A stretch of 64,000 bases of DNA from an uncultured Oscillospiraceae bacterium (GCA_902478785.1 CABSMJ010000011.1:1-64000); one strand, 5' to 3'. Shown: positions 7,724 through 17,315, counted from the stretch's first letter. Notes: generated from the letters alone by a model not told the origin. Translations and numbers: made by a program.

Positions 7724-9604
7724 ATGCGTGCTCTGACGGACAAGCTGGAAGCCCTGCTGGACTGGGGCGGTACCAGGAAGGACATCACTCTTCTGGTCAT
7801 CTCCGCCGCGGCGCTGGCGGCAAGCATCTTCCACCTGCTGCCTCTGCCCTTTGACCCGGCCTGGGTGGCCATCATTCTGTGCGGCATCCCCATCATCCTG
7901 GAGGCCGTCATCGGCCTGGTGACCGCCTTTGACATCAAGGCGGATGTGCTGGTGTCCCTGGCGCTCATCGCCTCCGTGGCCATTGGCGAGGACTTTGCCG
8001 CCGGCGAGGTGGCCTTTATCATGCAGCTGGGCGCTCTGCTGGAGGACCTGACCGTGGCCAAGGCCCGGGCGGGCATTGAAAAGCTGGTGCGGCTGACGCC
8101 ACGGACCGCCCGGGTGCTGACGGCGGAGGGAGAGCGGATCGTACCCGCTCAGGAAGTACAGCTGGGAGACCGCCTGCGGGTGGCCCCCGGCGAGACCATC
8201 CCGGTGGACGGCGTCATCCTGTCGGGTCAGACCTCCATTAATCAGGCAGTGATGACCGGCGAGTCCCTGCCGGTGGACAAGGGGCCTGGGGACCAGGTCT
8301 TCAGCGGCACTGTCAACCAGTTCGGCTCCTTTGACATGGAGGCCACCCGCGTGGGGGAGGACAGCTCCATCCAGCGCATGATCCGCCTGGTCCAGTCGGC
8401 GGATGCGGGCAAGGCCAAGATCGTGACGCTGGCGGACCGGTGGGCCACCTGGATCGTGGTGGCGGCCCTCAGCGCCGCGGCGCTGACCTGGCTCTTCACC
8501 GGACAGCCCATCCGGGCGGTGACCATCCTGGTTGTGTTCTGCCCCTGCTCTCTGGTGCTGGCCACCCCCACGGCCATTATGGCCGCCATCGGCAACGCCA
8601 CCCGCCACGGTTTCCTGGTCCGGGAGGGCGACGCCCTGGAGCGGCTCTCCACCGTCCGGCAGGTGACCTTTGACAAGACCGGCACGTTGACCTACGGCAC
8701 GCCCCAGGTGACGGCGGTGCAGCCCGCCGAGGGCGCACTGTCCCGGGAGGCGCTCTACGCTCTGGCCGCCGGGGCAGAGGTCCGCTCGGAGCACCCCTTG
8801 GGCAAGGCGGTGGTCCGGTGCTACCGGGAGGAGACCGGCGGGGAGCCGCCGGCGGCGGAGAACTTCGCCATGCTGCCGGGCCGGGGCGTGCGGGCCCTGG
8901 TGAACGGCCGCCGGGTGGCGGCGGGAAATCCGGCGCTGCTCCGGGAGGAGGGCGCGGCGCCCACCGAGGACCTCCTGCAGGCGGCGGAGAACTTCGCCAA
9001 AACCGGCTGCACCCTTATCTATCTGGCGGTGGACGGACAGTTTGCCGGGTTCCTGGCCCTGGCTGACACCCTCCGTCCCCAGGGTGCCGGGATCATCCGC
9101 CAGCTGCAAAACGCCGGCGTGACCCCGGTGCTCCTCACCGGCGACCACGAAAACGCCGCCGGACACATCGCCCGGCAGCTGGGCATTTCCGTCTTTCAGG
9201 CCGGGTGCCTGCCGGAGGACAAGCTCAAGTGGATCGACCGCAGTCAGTCCGCCGGGGAACCGGTGTGCATGATCGGCGACGGCATCAACGACGCCCCGGC
9301 CCTGAAAAAGGCCCTGGTAGGCATCGCCATGGGCGGCGTGGGCAGCGACATCGCCGTGGACGCGGCGGACATCGTGCTGGTCAACGACGACATCCGGGAG
9401 CTGCCCCACCTGTTCCTGCTGGCCCGTCGGATGATGCGCACCATCCGGCTGAACCTGACCTTCTCCATGGCCCTGAACTTCTTGGCCATCGTTCTGGCCA
9501 TCATCGGCACCCTGGACCCGGTGGTGGGCGCGCTGGTCCACAACGCCGGGTCGGTGGCGGTGATCCTCCACTCCGCCCTGCTGCTGAGCTGGCGCCGGCG
9601 GTAG
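7724..9604 (+). CDS. P1B-type heavy-metal-transporting ATPase
   Basis: A 626-residue membrane pump. Visible motifs: actuator TGESLPVDK, transmembrane metal site CPCSLVLATPTA (Cys273 and Cys275), phosphorylation site DKTGT (Asp317), SEHPLGKA in the nucleotide domain, and GDGINDAPAL. There is no N-terminal heavy-metal-associated (GMxCxxC) domain. The last helices carry HNAGSVAVILHSALLL instead of the usual CopA (YN...MxxSS) or CadA (DxG) signatures, so metal specificity is not settled by sequence. Control by a CsoR with copper ligands argues for Cu(I) export. RBS AAGGAGG precedes the ATG. Confidence 0.9.
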   Translation: MRALTDKLEALLDWGGTRKDITLLVISAAALAASIFHLLPLPFDPAWVAIILCGIPIILEAVIGLVTAFDIKADVLVSLALIASVAIGEDFAAGEVAFIMQLGALLEDLTVAKARAGIEKLVRLTPRTARVLTAEGERIVPAQEVQLGDRLRVAPGETIPVDGVILSGQTSINQAVMTGESLPVDKGPGDQVFSGTVNQFGSFDMEATRVGEDSSIQRMIRLVQSADAGKAKIVTLADRWATWIVVAALSAAALTWLFTGQPIRAVTILVVFCPCSLVLATPTAIMAAIGNATRHGFLVREGDALERLSTVRQVTFDKTGTLTYGTPQVTAVQPAEGALSREALYALAAGAEVRSEHPLGKAVVRCYREETGGEPPAAENFAMLPGRGVRALVNGRRVAAGNPALLREEGAAPTEDLLQAAENFAKTGCTLIYLAVDGQFAGFLALADTLRPQGAGIIRQLQNAGVTPVLLTGDHENAAGHIARQLGISVFQAGCLPEDKLKWIDRSQSAGEPVCMIGDGINDAPALKKALVGIAMGGVGSDIAVDAADIVLVNDDIRELPHLFLLARRMMRTIRLNLTFSMALNFLAIVLAIIGTLDPVVGALVHNAGSVAVILHSALLLSWRRR

Positions 9605-9620
9605 GCTCTCCTTCCTATGT

Positions 9621-9654
9621 AAAAAGGGAACGTCCCTGGGGACGTTCCCTTTTT
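9621..9654. terminator. Bidirectional terminator
   Basis: Fifteen-base-pair stem AAAAAGGGAACGTCC (9621-9635) with 9640-9654; serves both the ATPase gene and gnd. Confidence 0.88.
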
Positions 9655-9656
9655 TG

Positions 9657-11045
9657 TTAGGACTCCCAATCCGTGTGGAAGGTGCCGAGCTGGTCGATGC
9701 GCTCATAGGTGTGGGCCCCGAAGCAGTCCCGCAGGGCCTGGACCAGATTGACGGACATCCTTGCGGTGCGGCTCTGGTCGTAGTACAGCAGCGCCGCCCC
9801 CAGGGCCGGCAGGGGGATGCCCCGGGCAGCGCCTGCCAGCACCGTACGCCGCAGGCATGGCTCCGCCTGAGAAAGGGGCTCCCGCAGGGAATCGGCCAGT
9901 ACCAGCGGCTCTGTACCCTCCCGCAGGGCCGATGCCAGACGCTCCAGCAGCGCCGAGCGGATGATGCACCCGCCCCGCCACAGCTCCACCACGGATGCCA
10001 GGTCCACGTCCCAGCCCAAGGCCCGGGAGGCCTCGCCGATCAGCTCCAGGCCCTGGACATAGGCGCAGAGAATGGCGGCATAGAGCGCCTGCTCCAGCTC
10101 CGGTGCCGTCAGCGCCAGAGGCGATGGCTCCGCCGTGCAGGGCAACCTTTGGGCGCATTTTTGCCGGTCCTCCCGGCGCTGGGAGTGGTAGCGGGTAAAG
10201 AGGGCCTCGTCGATGCAGGGGACGTACACCCCCCGCTCCGCCGCCTCCACCACGGACCAGCAGCCGGTGCCCTTCTGCCGGGCCACGTCCAGCACCCGGT
10301 CCACCAGAGGCCCACCTTCCTCCTTCCGCAGCACGGCGGCGGTGATGTCCACCAGATAGGAGGCCAGGGGGCCAGTGCGCCAGCCCTCAAACACCTCCGC
10401 CATGGCGGCGGCGGAAAGGCCCATGCCGTCCCGCATGAGGCCGTAGACGTCTGCCAACTGCTGCATCAGGGCGTACTCGATGCCGTTATGGACCATCTTC
10501 ACATAGTGCCCCGCGCCGCCGGGCCCCACATAGCCGCAGCACAGTCCGCCGTCCGGGGCTCGGGCGGCGATGGCCTCCAGGCTCTCCCGGCAGCGCTCCC
10601 AGCCCTTGCGGCTTCCTCCGGCCATGAGGCAGGGCCCCTCCAGAGCGCCCTTCTCCCCGCCGGAGACGCCTACGCCCAGGAACTCCACCCCCTCCTTGGC
10701 GGCCCGCTCACAGCGGCGGATGGTGTCCTGATAGTGGGAGTTGCCTCCGTCAATGACCACGTCTCCGGGCTCCAGCAGCCCCAGCAGCTCCTCCAGCACC
10801 TGGTCCACCGGCGCGCCCGCCGTGATCATCAGGAAAACCACCCGGGGCCGGGCCAGGGCAGACACCAGCGCCGCCGGACTTTCACACACCCTCCACTGCC
10901 CCGCCGGGCGGGCGGAGGCAAAGGCCGTCCGTTCCCCCTCCGCCTTGCTGTACACCGCGGTGGGGATGCCGCGGCGGATGAAATTGAGCGCCAGGCTCCT
11001 GCCCATGACGCCCAGGCCGTACAGGCCCATGGCATAGGTATTCAT
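9657..11045 (-). CDS. gnd: 6-phosphogluconate dehydrogenase, decarboxylating
   Basis: A 462-residue enzyme oxidising 6-phosphogluconate to ribulose 5-phosphate plus CO2. N-terminal Rossmann motif GLYGLGVMGRSLALN, then VIDGGNSHY, GVGVSGGEKGALEGP and the catalytic-lysine helix GAGHYVKMVHNGIEYALMQ. Length is close to the family norm (about 468). ATG 11045 follows GGGAGGAAACCG. It lies 113 nt downstream of the sugar-acid operon, separated only by a hairpin (11087-11118) without a T run, so it may be read through from that operon. Together with the kinase at 12.8-14.2 kb it gives a gluconate to ribulose 5-phosphate route. Confidence 0.95.
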   Translation of the reverse strand: MNTYAMGLYGLGVMGRSLALNFIRRGIPTAVYSKAEGERTAFASARPAGQWRVCESPAALVSALARPRVVFLMITAGAPVDQVLEELLGLLEPGDVVIDGGNSHYQDTIRRCERAAKEGVEFLGVGVSGGEKGALEGPCLMAGGSRKGWERCRESLEAIAARAPDGGLCCGYVGPGGAGHYVKMVHNGIEYALMQQLADVYGLMRDGMGLSAAAMAEVFEGWRTGPLASYLVDITAAVLRKEEGGPLVDRVLDVARQKGTGCWSVVEAAERGVYVPCIDEALFTRYHSQRREDRQKCAQRLPCTAEPSPLALTAPELEQALYAAILCAYVQGLELIGEASRALGWDVDLASVVELWRGGCIIRSALLERLASALREGTEPLVLADSLREPLSQAEPCLRRTVLAGAARGIPLPALGAALLYYDQSRTARMSVNLVQALRDCFGAHTYERIDQLGTFHTDWES

Positions 11046-11158
11046 CGGTTTCCTCCCGTCTGCGACCCTCCTGCCCAGACAAATCCGGCCGTGCGTCCCC
11101 TGAGGGGAACGCACGGCCAAACTTTGGGCCAAGCAAAGTGGCCGCTGCTGTGCTTTTT

Positions 11159-12124
11159 TTAGTTGACCTTGAACTTGCATTCGCCGCTCTGGAGCACGTC
11201 CAGGGCGTTCTGGGCAGCCATGAGGCTCATCTTGCTGCTGGCCTCGGCGGTGGCGGCGCCGGCGTGGGGCGTCAGGATGCAGTTGGGCAGCTCCGTCAGG
11301 GGGCTGTCGCAGGGGGGCTCCACCACCGTGGCGTCCAGGGCAGCGCCCCGGATCTGGCCGGACTTGAGGGCCTCATAGAGGGCCGCCTCGTCCACGATGC
11401 CGCCCCGGGCGGTGTTGACCAGGATGGCGGTGTCCTTCATGGCGGCAAACTGGGCCGTGGAGAACATATTCTCCGTCTCCGGGGTCAGCGGAGAGTGGAG
11501 GGTGATGAAGTCGGACTCCCGAACCAGGGTGTCGAAGTCCACATAGGTGGCGCCCACCTCGTCGGCAAAGGCCTGATCCTGGAACTGGTCGTAGCACAAA
11601 ATGCGCATCTGGAAGCCCTTGCACCGGCGGGCAACGCCCTTGCCGATGCGGCCGGCGCCCACCACGCCCAGGGTCTTTTCCCACATCTCCAGGCCGGAGG
11701 GGCGCTCCTGCTTGCCGGCCTTGATGGAGTTATTCATAAAGGTGACATTCCGGGCACAGTCCAGCATCAGGGCCACCGCCAGGTCCGCCACAGAGTCGCC
11801 GTTGGCGCCGGGGGTGATGGTCACCTGGATGCCCTTTTCCGTGGCCGCGGCCACGTCCACCTTGTCATAGCCCACGCCGTAGCGGGAGATGACCTTCAGC
11901 TGCTTGGCGGAGTCGATGAGGGCCTTGTCATACTCATCCAGACCGGCGATGACGGCGTCGGCGTCCACGATCTCCCGGCGGAGCTGCTCCTCCACGGGGC
12001 CGTCCGCCGCCACCAGCTTCTTCACCGTGCAGCCGGCGGCCTCCAGCAGGTCATAGGCCTTTCGGTCCGTGTTGCCGAAGGACCGGGCCGTTACGATCAC
12101 TTTATAATTTGCCATTTCTCTCAT
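11159..12124 (-). CDS. D-2-hydroxyacid dehydrogenase (phosphoglycerate dehydrogenase-like)
   Basis: A 321-residue NAD(P)-dependent dehydrogenase. It has the LGVVGAGRIGKGVARR nucleotide fold, the Arg-bearing NTARGGIVDE loop, a Glu in the catalytic relay and the final TPHAGAATAEA histidine. Its start ATGA overlaps the stop of the KDPG aldolase gene, so the two are translationally coupled; the in-frame ATG at 12115 is an alternative start. Relatives reduce 2-keto acids such as 2-ketogluconate, glyoxylate or hydroxypyruvate; in this operon a 2-keto sugar acid is the likely substrate. Serine biosynthesis (SerA) is less likely given the neighbours. Confidence 0.88.
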   Translation of the reverse strand: MREMANYKVIVTARSFGNTDRKAYDLLEAAGCTVKKLVAADGPVEEQLRREIVDADAVIAGLDEYDKALIDSAKQLKVISRYGVGYDKVDVAAATEKGIQVTITPGANGDSVADLAVALMLDCARNVTFMNNSIKAGKQERPSGLEMWEKTLGVVGAGRIGKGVARRCKGFQMRILCYDQFQDQAFADEVGATYVDFDTLVRESDFITLHSPLTPETENMFSTAQFAAMKDTAILVNTARGGIVDEAALYEALKSGQIRGAALDATVVEPPCDSPLTELPNCILTPHAGAATAEASSKMSLMAAQNALDVLQSGECKFKVN

Positions 12125-12750
12125 CCCTCATTGACCAGCGCCACGGCCTCCTGGGTCAGACGCTTGATTTCATCGAATTTTCCGGCGGCGATCAGGTCGC
12201 TCTTGACCATCCAGCTGCCGCCGCAGGCAATGATGTGCTTGTTGGCCAGGTACTCCTTAACATTGCTGGCGTTGATGCCGCCGGTGGGCATGAAGCGCAT
12301 GGCGGGGAAGGGACCGGCCAGGGCCTTGATGGTGTTGAGGCCGCCGTACTGGCTGGCGGGGAAGAACTTGACCACCTTCAGACCGTAGCTCATGGCCCGC
12401 ATCACCTCGGTGGGGGTACAGGTGCCCGGGAAGATGGGAATATCATTCTCCACAGCGTAGCGGGTCACCTCATCGGAAAAGCCGGGGGTCACCAGGAACT
12501 TGGCGCCGGCGGCCACAGCGGTCTTGGCCTGCTCCAGGTTGGTGACGGTGCCGGCACCCACCAGCATCTCAGGATAGGCCTCGCTGATGGCACGGATGGA
12601 GTCCTCGGCGGCGGCAGTACGGAAGGTGACCTCCGCCACAGGGAGGCCGCCGTCGATGAGGGCCTTGGCCAGGGGCAGGGCGTCCTTGGCGTCCTCCAGC
12701 ACCACAACAGGCACCAGCTTCAAGCTTTCGATCTTGGCATTGATATCCAT
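12121..12750 (-). CDS. eda: KDPG / 4-hydroxy-2-oxoglutarate aldolase
   Basis: A 209-residue class I aldolase splitting 2-keto-3-deoxy-6-phosphogluconate into pyruvate and glyceraldehyde 3-phosphate. Key features: AEVTFRT with the catalytic Glu, VGAGTV, TPGFSDEV, and Schiff-base Lys in LKVVKFFPA. AGGAGG precedes the ATG. It is the second KDPG-type aldolase of the operon (the other at 17316-17966). No phosphogluconate dehydratase (Edd) is present in the window, so KDPG must come from elsewhere. Confidence 0.93.
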   Translation of the reverse strand: MDINAKIESLKLVPVVVLEDAKDALPLAKALIDGGLPVAEVTFRTAAAEDSIRAISEAYPEMLVGAGTVTNLEQAKTAVAAGAKFLVTPGFSDEVTRYAVENDIPIFPGTCTPTEVMRAMSYGLKVVKFFPASQYGGLNTIKALAGPFPAMRFMPTGGINASNVKEYLANKHIIACGGSWMVKSDLIAAGKFDEIKRLTQEAVALVNEG

Positions 12751-12804
12751 ATATTTTCCTCCTTATGCCGGGCAGTTGCGTCTGTCCGGCTGTATGTATG
12801 GTTG

Positions 12805-14235
12805 TTATCGGGCACTGCTGCCAGAGGCGTGGTAACACGCCAGATACCGCTGGAACTTCTCCTGGTACAGCTCCGCCTTTTCCGGGTTGGGCTGGATGGT
12901 GCCGGAGACCTGGGGCTTATACTCCCGCACATCGCCGATGACGCCCAGCAGCTCCATGGCCAGCACCGCGCCGCCTAAAAGGCTTCCGTGGACCACGTTG
13001 TCAATGGTCAGGGTGCGGCCGAAGATGTCGGCGCACATCTGGCTCCACTCCAGGGAGTTGAGGATGCCGCCGGAGATCTTGATCTCCCGGGGCGGCTCGT
13101 TGACCTCCGCCAGGATGCGGTAGCAGTGGTAGAGATTGAACAGCACGCCCTCCTGCACCGCCCGGTACAGATCGTTGGCGTTGTGCCGGGGCAGCACGTT
13201 GGCAAAGCCGCCCGTCCGGTCGTCGTTCCAGCCCGGGCACCGCTCGCCGAAGAGGAAGGGCAAAAACACCGGCGTAGTCACCTTGTCAGTGACGCCCGCC
13301 TCGATCTCTCCGTAACCGGTACCGGCGGGGAAGAGACTCTTTCTGGCCCAATCCACACAGTTGCAGCAGCCGTTGGTGGCCGCGCCGCTGAGCCAGGCCT
13401 TGGGAGAGAGATAGCACCAGGTGCTGGGGGTCTGGGGCAGCACCGGCTGCTCCGTGGTCAGGCGCAGGGCGCCGCTGGTACCCACGGAGAAGGTGGCCAC
13501 GCCCTTTTCCAGAGCACCCACGCCCACCTGATTGAGTCCGCCGTCGGAGTTGGTGGGGATCACCGGGATGCCCTCGGTGACGCCTAAGAGGCGGGCCGCC
13601 TCCTGGTTCAGAGGGAAGGCCTCATTGTATTCCACCAGGCGGCTGAGCCGGTCCCGGTGCAGGCCGAAATCCTCCAGGGACTCGTCGTCATAGTCCCGGG
13701 TGTGGATATTGAGAAGGCCGCTGCCGGAGGTCAGGCACTTGGTGGACACCCGGTGCCCCGTCATGCGGTAGGTATTATAGGTGCCCTGGCTGACCGGGAG
13801 GTACTCCTCCACCTTCCAGCCCTGGCGCCGCAGCAGCTCCAACTTGAAGAGCGGATAGATGGCGTTGACCATGCAGCCGGTGCGCTGGTAGTAGCGGGAG
13901 ACGTACACCGGGTCCTTGCGCAGCTCCCGGCACAGCTCCGAGGCCCCGGTATAGCTCCACAGGTACACCGGTGTCTGGGGCTCCATTTTACTGTTGCACA
14001 GCGCCACGCTGTGCCAGGTGCCGCTGAGGGAGATCATATCGATCTTCTTCCCCTCGGCCACCTCCCGGCCCACGGCCATCATCTGGCGGTACACCGCCTC
14101 GATGTCCCGGGCCGCCGGGTCGCCGCTGGGCTCCGGGCCATACTCCCGGGCGGCTGTCTCAAAGGTGCCATCCTGAGTGTGGTACAGCATCGCTTTTGCG
14201 GAAGTCGTACTGGCTTCCAATACGAGAATTTCCAT
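12805..14235 (-). CDS. FGGY-family carbohydrate kinase (gluconokinase-like)
   Basis: A 476-residue sugar kinase of the FGGY family. Domain I starts MEILVLEASTTSAKAMLY with the phosphate-binding loop, and domain II contains FSVGTSGALR and the KISGGILNS ATP-site motif. NSDGGLNQVG is at the substrate/ATP cleft. It resembles gluconokinases more than xylulokinases, but the exact substrate is inferred. The Gnd gene downstream fits gluconate 6-phosphate as product. Ribosome site is weak (AGG). The alternate possibility is a kinase for another aldonate. Confidence 0.82.
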   Translation of the reverse strand: MEILVLEASTTSAKAMLYHTQDGTFETAAREYGPEPSGDPAARDIEAVYRQMMAVGREVAEGKKIDMISLSGTWHSVALCNSKMEPQTPVYLWSYTGASELCRELRKDPVYVSRYYQRTGCMVNAIYPLFKLELLRRQGWKVEEYLPVSQGTYNTYRMTGHRVSTKCLTSGSGLLNIHTRDYDDESLEDFGLHRDRLSRLVEYNEAFPLNQEAARLLGVTEGIPVIPTNSDGGLNQVGVGALEKGVATFSVGTSGALRLTTEQPVLPQTPSTWCYLSPKAWLSGAATNGCCNCVDWARKSLFPAGTGYGEIEAGVTDKVTTPVFLPFLFGERCPGWNDDRTGGFANVLPRHNANDLYRAVQEGVLFNLYHCYRILAEVNEPPREIKISGGILNSLEWSQMCADIFGRTLTIDNVVHGSLLGGAVLAMELLGVIGDVREYKPQVSGTIQPNPEKAELYQEKFQRYLACYHASGSSAR

Positions 14236-14288
14236 GATTTACACCTGCCTTCTGCCGCTTTATGCGGCTGATTGCGCCCGCAGGCGTT

Positions 14289-15302
14289 TTAAGAGCGGCA
14301 GTCCACGACCACCTTCACCGTACCGCAGTCGGGGTCGGCGATCATGTCAAAGACCTTGGGGGACTCCTCCAGCGGCACGATGTGGGAGACCACCTTCTCC
14401 AGCTCCTCCTGGAGCACGGCGGCCAGCTCCACGGTCTGGCGGAACTCCTCCTTGGTGTACACCCGGGTGCCCACCAGGGTCTGTTCCTTGAAGTTGATGG
14501 CCTGGAGGTTCACCGCATGGGGCTTTTTGTGGACGCCGGTCATGCAGATGGTGCCCCGGACACGGGTCAGATCGGTCATCTGCAGGGCGGCGGGCTCGGA
14601 GCCGGAGCACTCGAAGAGGATGTCGCAGCCCTCGCCGTCGGTGGCGTCCCGGACGATCTGGACGAAGTCCTCCTTGGCGGAGTTCACCGCGGTGAAGCCC
14701 AGCTCTCTTGCCAGATCCAAACGCTTTTCGAACACATCGGAGACAAAGATCTTGGACGCGCCCAGGTGCTTGAGGACGATGCCGGTGAGGATGCCGATAG
14801 GACCCGCGCCGATGACCACGGCGCAGTCCAAAGGCTTGAGCTGTGCCATGTGCATGGAGTGGACGATGACGGCCAGAGGCTCGATGACCACGGCGGCCTT
14901 GTCGCTGACCCCGTCGGGGACCTTGAAGAGCATATCCTCGTCAGCGCAGACGTACTGGGCCATGCCGCCGTCACAGTCAATGCCGATGAGGCCCAGGGAG
15001 TTGCACACATGGGAGTTGCCGCTGCGGCAGGCAAGGCAGTGGCCGCAGCTGAGCAGCGGGAAGCATACCACCCGGTCGCCCTTTTTCAGGCGCTTCCCAT
15101 CGGTGTCCAGCTTGCCCAAAAACTCATGGCCCAGCACCAGCGGTGCTTTGGCCCGGGGATGGGTGCCCAGGAAAATGCCAGTATCGGAGCCGCACACGCC
15201 GCAGTAATCCACCTTTACCCGCACCTGTCCAGCCTTGGGCTCCGGCACAGGGACCTCGTTGACGACCACCTGCCTGGGTCCGGTATAGACCAATGCTTTC
15301 AT
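14289..15302 (-). CDS. Zinc-dependent dehydrogenase (medium-chain, idonate/polyol type)
   Basis: A 337-residue medium-chain dehydrogenase. Catalytic zinc ligands are in CGVCGSD and GHEF; the structural-zinc cluster is present as CGHCLACRSGNSHVC. The coenzyme fold reads VIGAGPIGILTGIV. ATG 15302 (MKALVYTG) is preferred over an upstream in-frame ATG because the family begins there. Relatives oxidise L-idonate, sorbitol, galactitol 1-phosphate or threonine; with a gluconokinase-like gene next to it and a 5-keto reductase at 18.3 kb, L-idonate 5-dehydrogenase is a sensible guess. Confidence 0.85.
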   Translation of the reverse strand: MKALVYTGPRQVVVNEVPVPEPKAGQVRVKVDYCGVCGSDTGIFLGTHPRAKAPLVLGHEFLGKLDTDGKRLKKGDRVVCFPLLSCGHCLACRSGNSHVCNSLGLIGIDCDGGMAQYVCADEDMLFKVPDGVSDKAAVVIEPLAVIVHSMHMAQLKPLDCAVVIGAGPIGILTGIVLKHLGASKIFVSDVFEKRLDLARELGFTAVNSAKEDFVQIVRDATDGEGCDILFECSGSEPAALQMTDLTRVRGTICMTGVHKKPHAVNLQAINFKEQTLVGTRVYTKEEFRQTVELAAVLQEELEKVVSHIVPLEESPKVFDMIADPDCGTVKVVVDCRS

Positions 15303-15350
15303 CTTGCTTCCACCTTTCTCACTCGTTTTCCACAAAATCAGCTTGGCGAT

Positions 15351-16310
15351 TTACTTTACCACGAATTTCATCTCCGCCCCGGTCAGCAGCGCCGCAGCGT
15401 TTTCCGCACAGATCATGCTGACGGCCTCGATGGCCTCCTCGGAGTACATGCCGATATGGGGGGTGACTACCACCTGGTCCAGGGTGAGCAGCGGATGGTC
15501 CTTGGGCATGGGCTCGCTGACCACCACGTCCATGGCGGCTGCGGACAGCTGGCCGGACTTGAGGGCCTCGTACAGATCCTCCTCGTTGACGATACCGCCA
15601 CGGGAGGTGTTGATGATCACTGCGCCCTTGCGCATCTCCCCCATCTCCTTGGCGGAGATCATGTTCCGGGTCTGGTCCGTAAGGGGCAGGTGCATGGACA
15701 GGTAATCGCAGTTGCGGATCACATCGTCGGGATTTTCAAAGAGCTCCACGCTGCCCTGGAACTCCTCAGGCACCTCCTTGACAAAGGGGTCGTAGGCCAG
15801 CACCTTCATGGAAAAGCCCTTGGCCCGGCGGGCCACGCACTTGCCGATGGCGCCGAAGCCCATGATGCCCAGGGTCTTGCCGTAGACGTCATGGCCGATG
15901 ACGGTTTTCCACTCCCCCCGGCGGACGCCCCGTTCCGCCGCGCTGATGCGGCGGGCGCAGCTGAGCATCAGTCCGAAGGTCAGGTCCGCCACGGCGTTAG
16001 AGTTGGTACCGGGGGCGTTGGTGACGATGACACCCTGGGCCTTGGCAGCGGGCAGGTCGATGTTGTCCAGGCCGGCGCCGTGCTTGCAGATGAGCTTAAG
16101 CTTGGGGCACTTGGCCATGACCTCCGCCGGGAATTTGTGGCCGCCGATGATGAGGGCGTCAAATGCGGGGATCTCCGCGGCAAAGCGGTCCATGTCGAAG
16201 TTGTCCCGGTCCATGGACACCTCCCAGCCCGCCTCCTCCAGCACCCGCAGCGGCTTGTCGCTGATCTGGCCGAAGGAGCGGGAGGTGATGAGTACTTTCT
16301 TCTTTTCCAT
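15351..16310 (-). CDS. D-2-hydroxyacid dehydrogenase (phosphoglycerate dehydrogenase-like)
   Basis: A 319-residue paralogue of the enzyme at 11159-12124. It shows LGIMGFGAIGKCVARR for the coenzyme, NTSRGGIVNEE for substrate Arg, and VVTPHIGMYSEEA for the catalytic His. The start is ATG 16310; a TTG 9 nt upstream is too close to AAAGGGG to be used. It begins 5 nt after the KDGal kinase stop, so the genes are co-translated. Having two such dehydrogenases in one operon suggests two different keto acids or the two directions of an epimerisation through a keto intermediate. Confidence 0.88.
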   Translation of the reverse strand: MEKKKVLITSRSFGQISDKPLRVLEEAGWEVSMDRDNFDMDRFAAEIPAFDALIIGGHKFPAEVMAKCPKLKLICKHGAGLDNIDLPAAKAQGVIVTNAPGTNSNAVADLTFGLMLSCARRISAAERGVRRGEWKTVIGHDVYGKTLGIMGFGAIGKCVARRAKGFSMKVLAYDPFVKEVPEEFQGSVELFENPDDVIRNCDYLSMHLPLTDQTRNMISAKEMGEMRKGAVIINTSRGGIVNEEDLYEALKSGQLSAAAMDVVVSEPMPKDHPLLTLDQVVVTPHIGMYSEEAIEAVSMICAENAAALLTGAEMKFVVK

Positions 16311-16315
16311 TGCGT

Positions 16316-17311
16316 TCAAACCCCTTTCTTACAGGAGAGGATCTTCTTGAGGCCCTCGGTGGCATAGCTCTTTTCCTTGGAGATGGGCAGCCAGCCCACC
16401 TCCTTAATATAAGGATGGCCCTCCAACAGCGTGGAGTAGAGCTGATACATATAGGCGTTGGAGACCACCACCGCCAAATCGCAGCCCTTCCACTCCCGCT
16501 CGCAGTACCAGCTCAGGGCCTTGGGGAAGCCCCCGTTCATCACGCCCTCGGCGTAGGACTTGCGCTGGGCAGGTGTGCCCTGGTTGAAAAGACGCATGGC
16601 GTGGCAGATGTAGATGGCCCGATTGAACCCGTAGGTCTCCAGGTTCCGCATGCCCTCCTTCACCATCTCCGGGTCCAGCTCATCCCCCTCCGCGCTCAAA
16701 ATGGGCGAGAGGATGGTGGCGGTCTTGAGGGCGTGGAACAGCTCTCCGGTCATGCTGGAGAGGATGCCCTGGACCTGCTGGTCCCGGATGAGGGCGGTAT
16801 GGGTGTGGGACCCGGGCAGAATCAGGGCGATGGTCCGGCCAGGATAGCGCTCCTGGAGAGTGTCCAGGGTACCGATGATCTCGATCTCCTCGCCCCGCAT
16901 GTTGTTGACGTGGGTGATGTCCTCCCCGGTGGTCTTGAGGCCGGGGATCAGGTAGAAGTCCCGATGGAACACCTTTTCCTCCCGGAAGCGGTACACCGAC
17001 TGGGCAAACCGCTCCACCGTGGTGGGAATCACCAGGTGGGGAACCTCCTTGAGGCCGTAGGGACTGGTGACCATGCCCGAGGCATAAATCCCCTCCTCGA
17101 TTTGTCCCTCGTCCACACCGGTGGCTGCCAGCATCCCGTCATAGAGCTCCTTGAGCCCCTGGAGCAGCACCAGATTGTCCCCGGCGATGGAGGAGTCCTT
17201 GGAGCCCACCGCCTTTTTCTCCGTATAGCGCACCTGGAAATCCCGGTCCAGCAGATAGATCCGGGAGTTGGAGGTGCCGGAGTCGTAATAGACCAGAAAC
17301 TCTTTTTCCAT
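16316..17311 (-). CDS. dgoK: 2-dehydro-3-deoxygalactonokinase
   Basis: A 331-residue member of the DgoK family: N-terminal YYDSGTSNSRIYLL phosphate loop, VNNMRGEEIEIIG (the family's VRGEE motif), and LILPGSHTHTAL. It phosphorylates 2-keto-3-deoxygalactonate at C6. It follows the aldolase gene by 4 nt and precedes the dehydrogenase gene by 5 nt. No galactonate dehydratase is in the window. Confidence 0.9.
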   Translation of the reverse strand: MEKEFLVYYDSGTSNSRIYLLDRDFQVRYTEKKAVGSKDSSIAGDNLVLLQGLKELYDGMLAATGVDEGQIEEGIYASGMVTSPYGLKEVPHLVIPTTVERFAQSVYRFREEKVFHRDFYLIPGLKTTGEDITHVNNMRGEEIEIIGTLDTLQERYPGRTIALILPGSHTHTALIRDQQVQGILSSMTGELFHALKTATILSPILSAEGDELDPEMVKEGMRNLETYGFNRAIYICHAMRLFNQGTPAQRKSYAEGVMNGGFPKALSWYCEREWKGCDLAVVVSNAYMYQLYSTLLEGHPYIKEVGWLPISKEKSYATEGLKKILSCKKGV

Positions 17312-17315
17312 GGGA

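Noticed and set aside
9654..11162. A 502-codon plus-strand frame opposite gnd
   Set aside because: Low-complexity His/Gly/Pro-rich shadow of a clear 6-phosphogluconate dehydrogenase.
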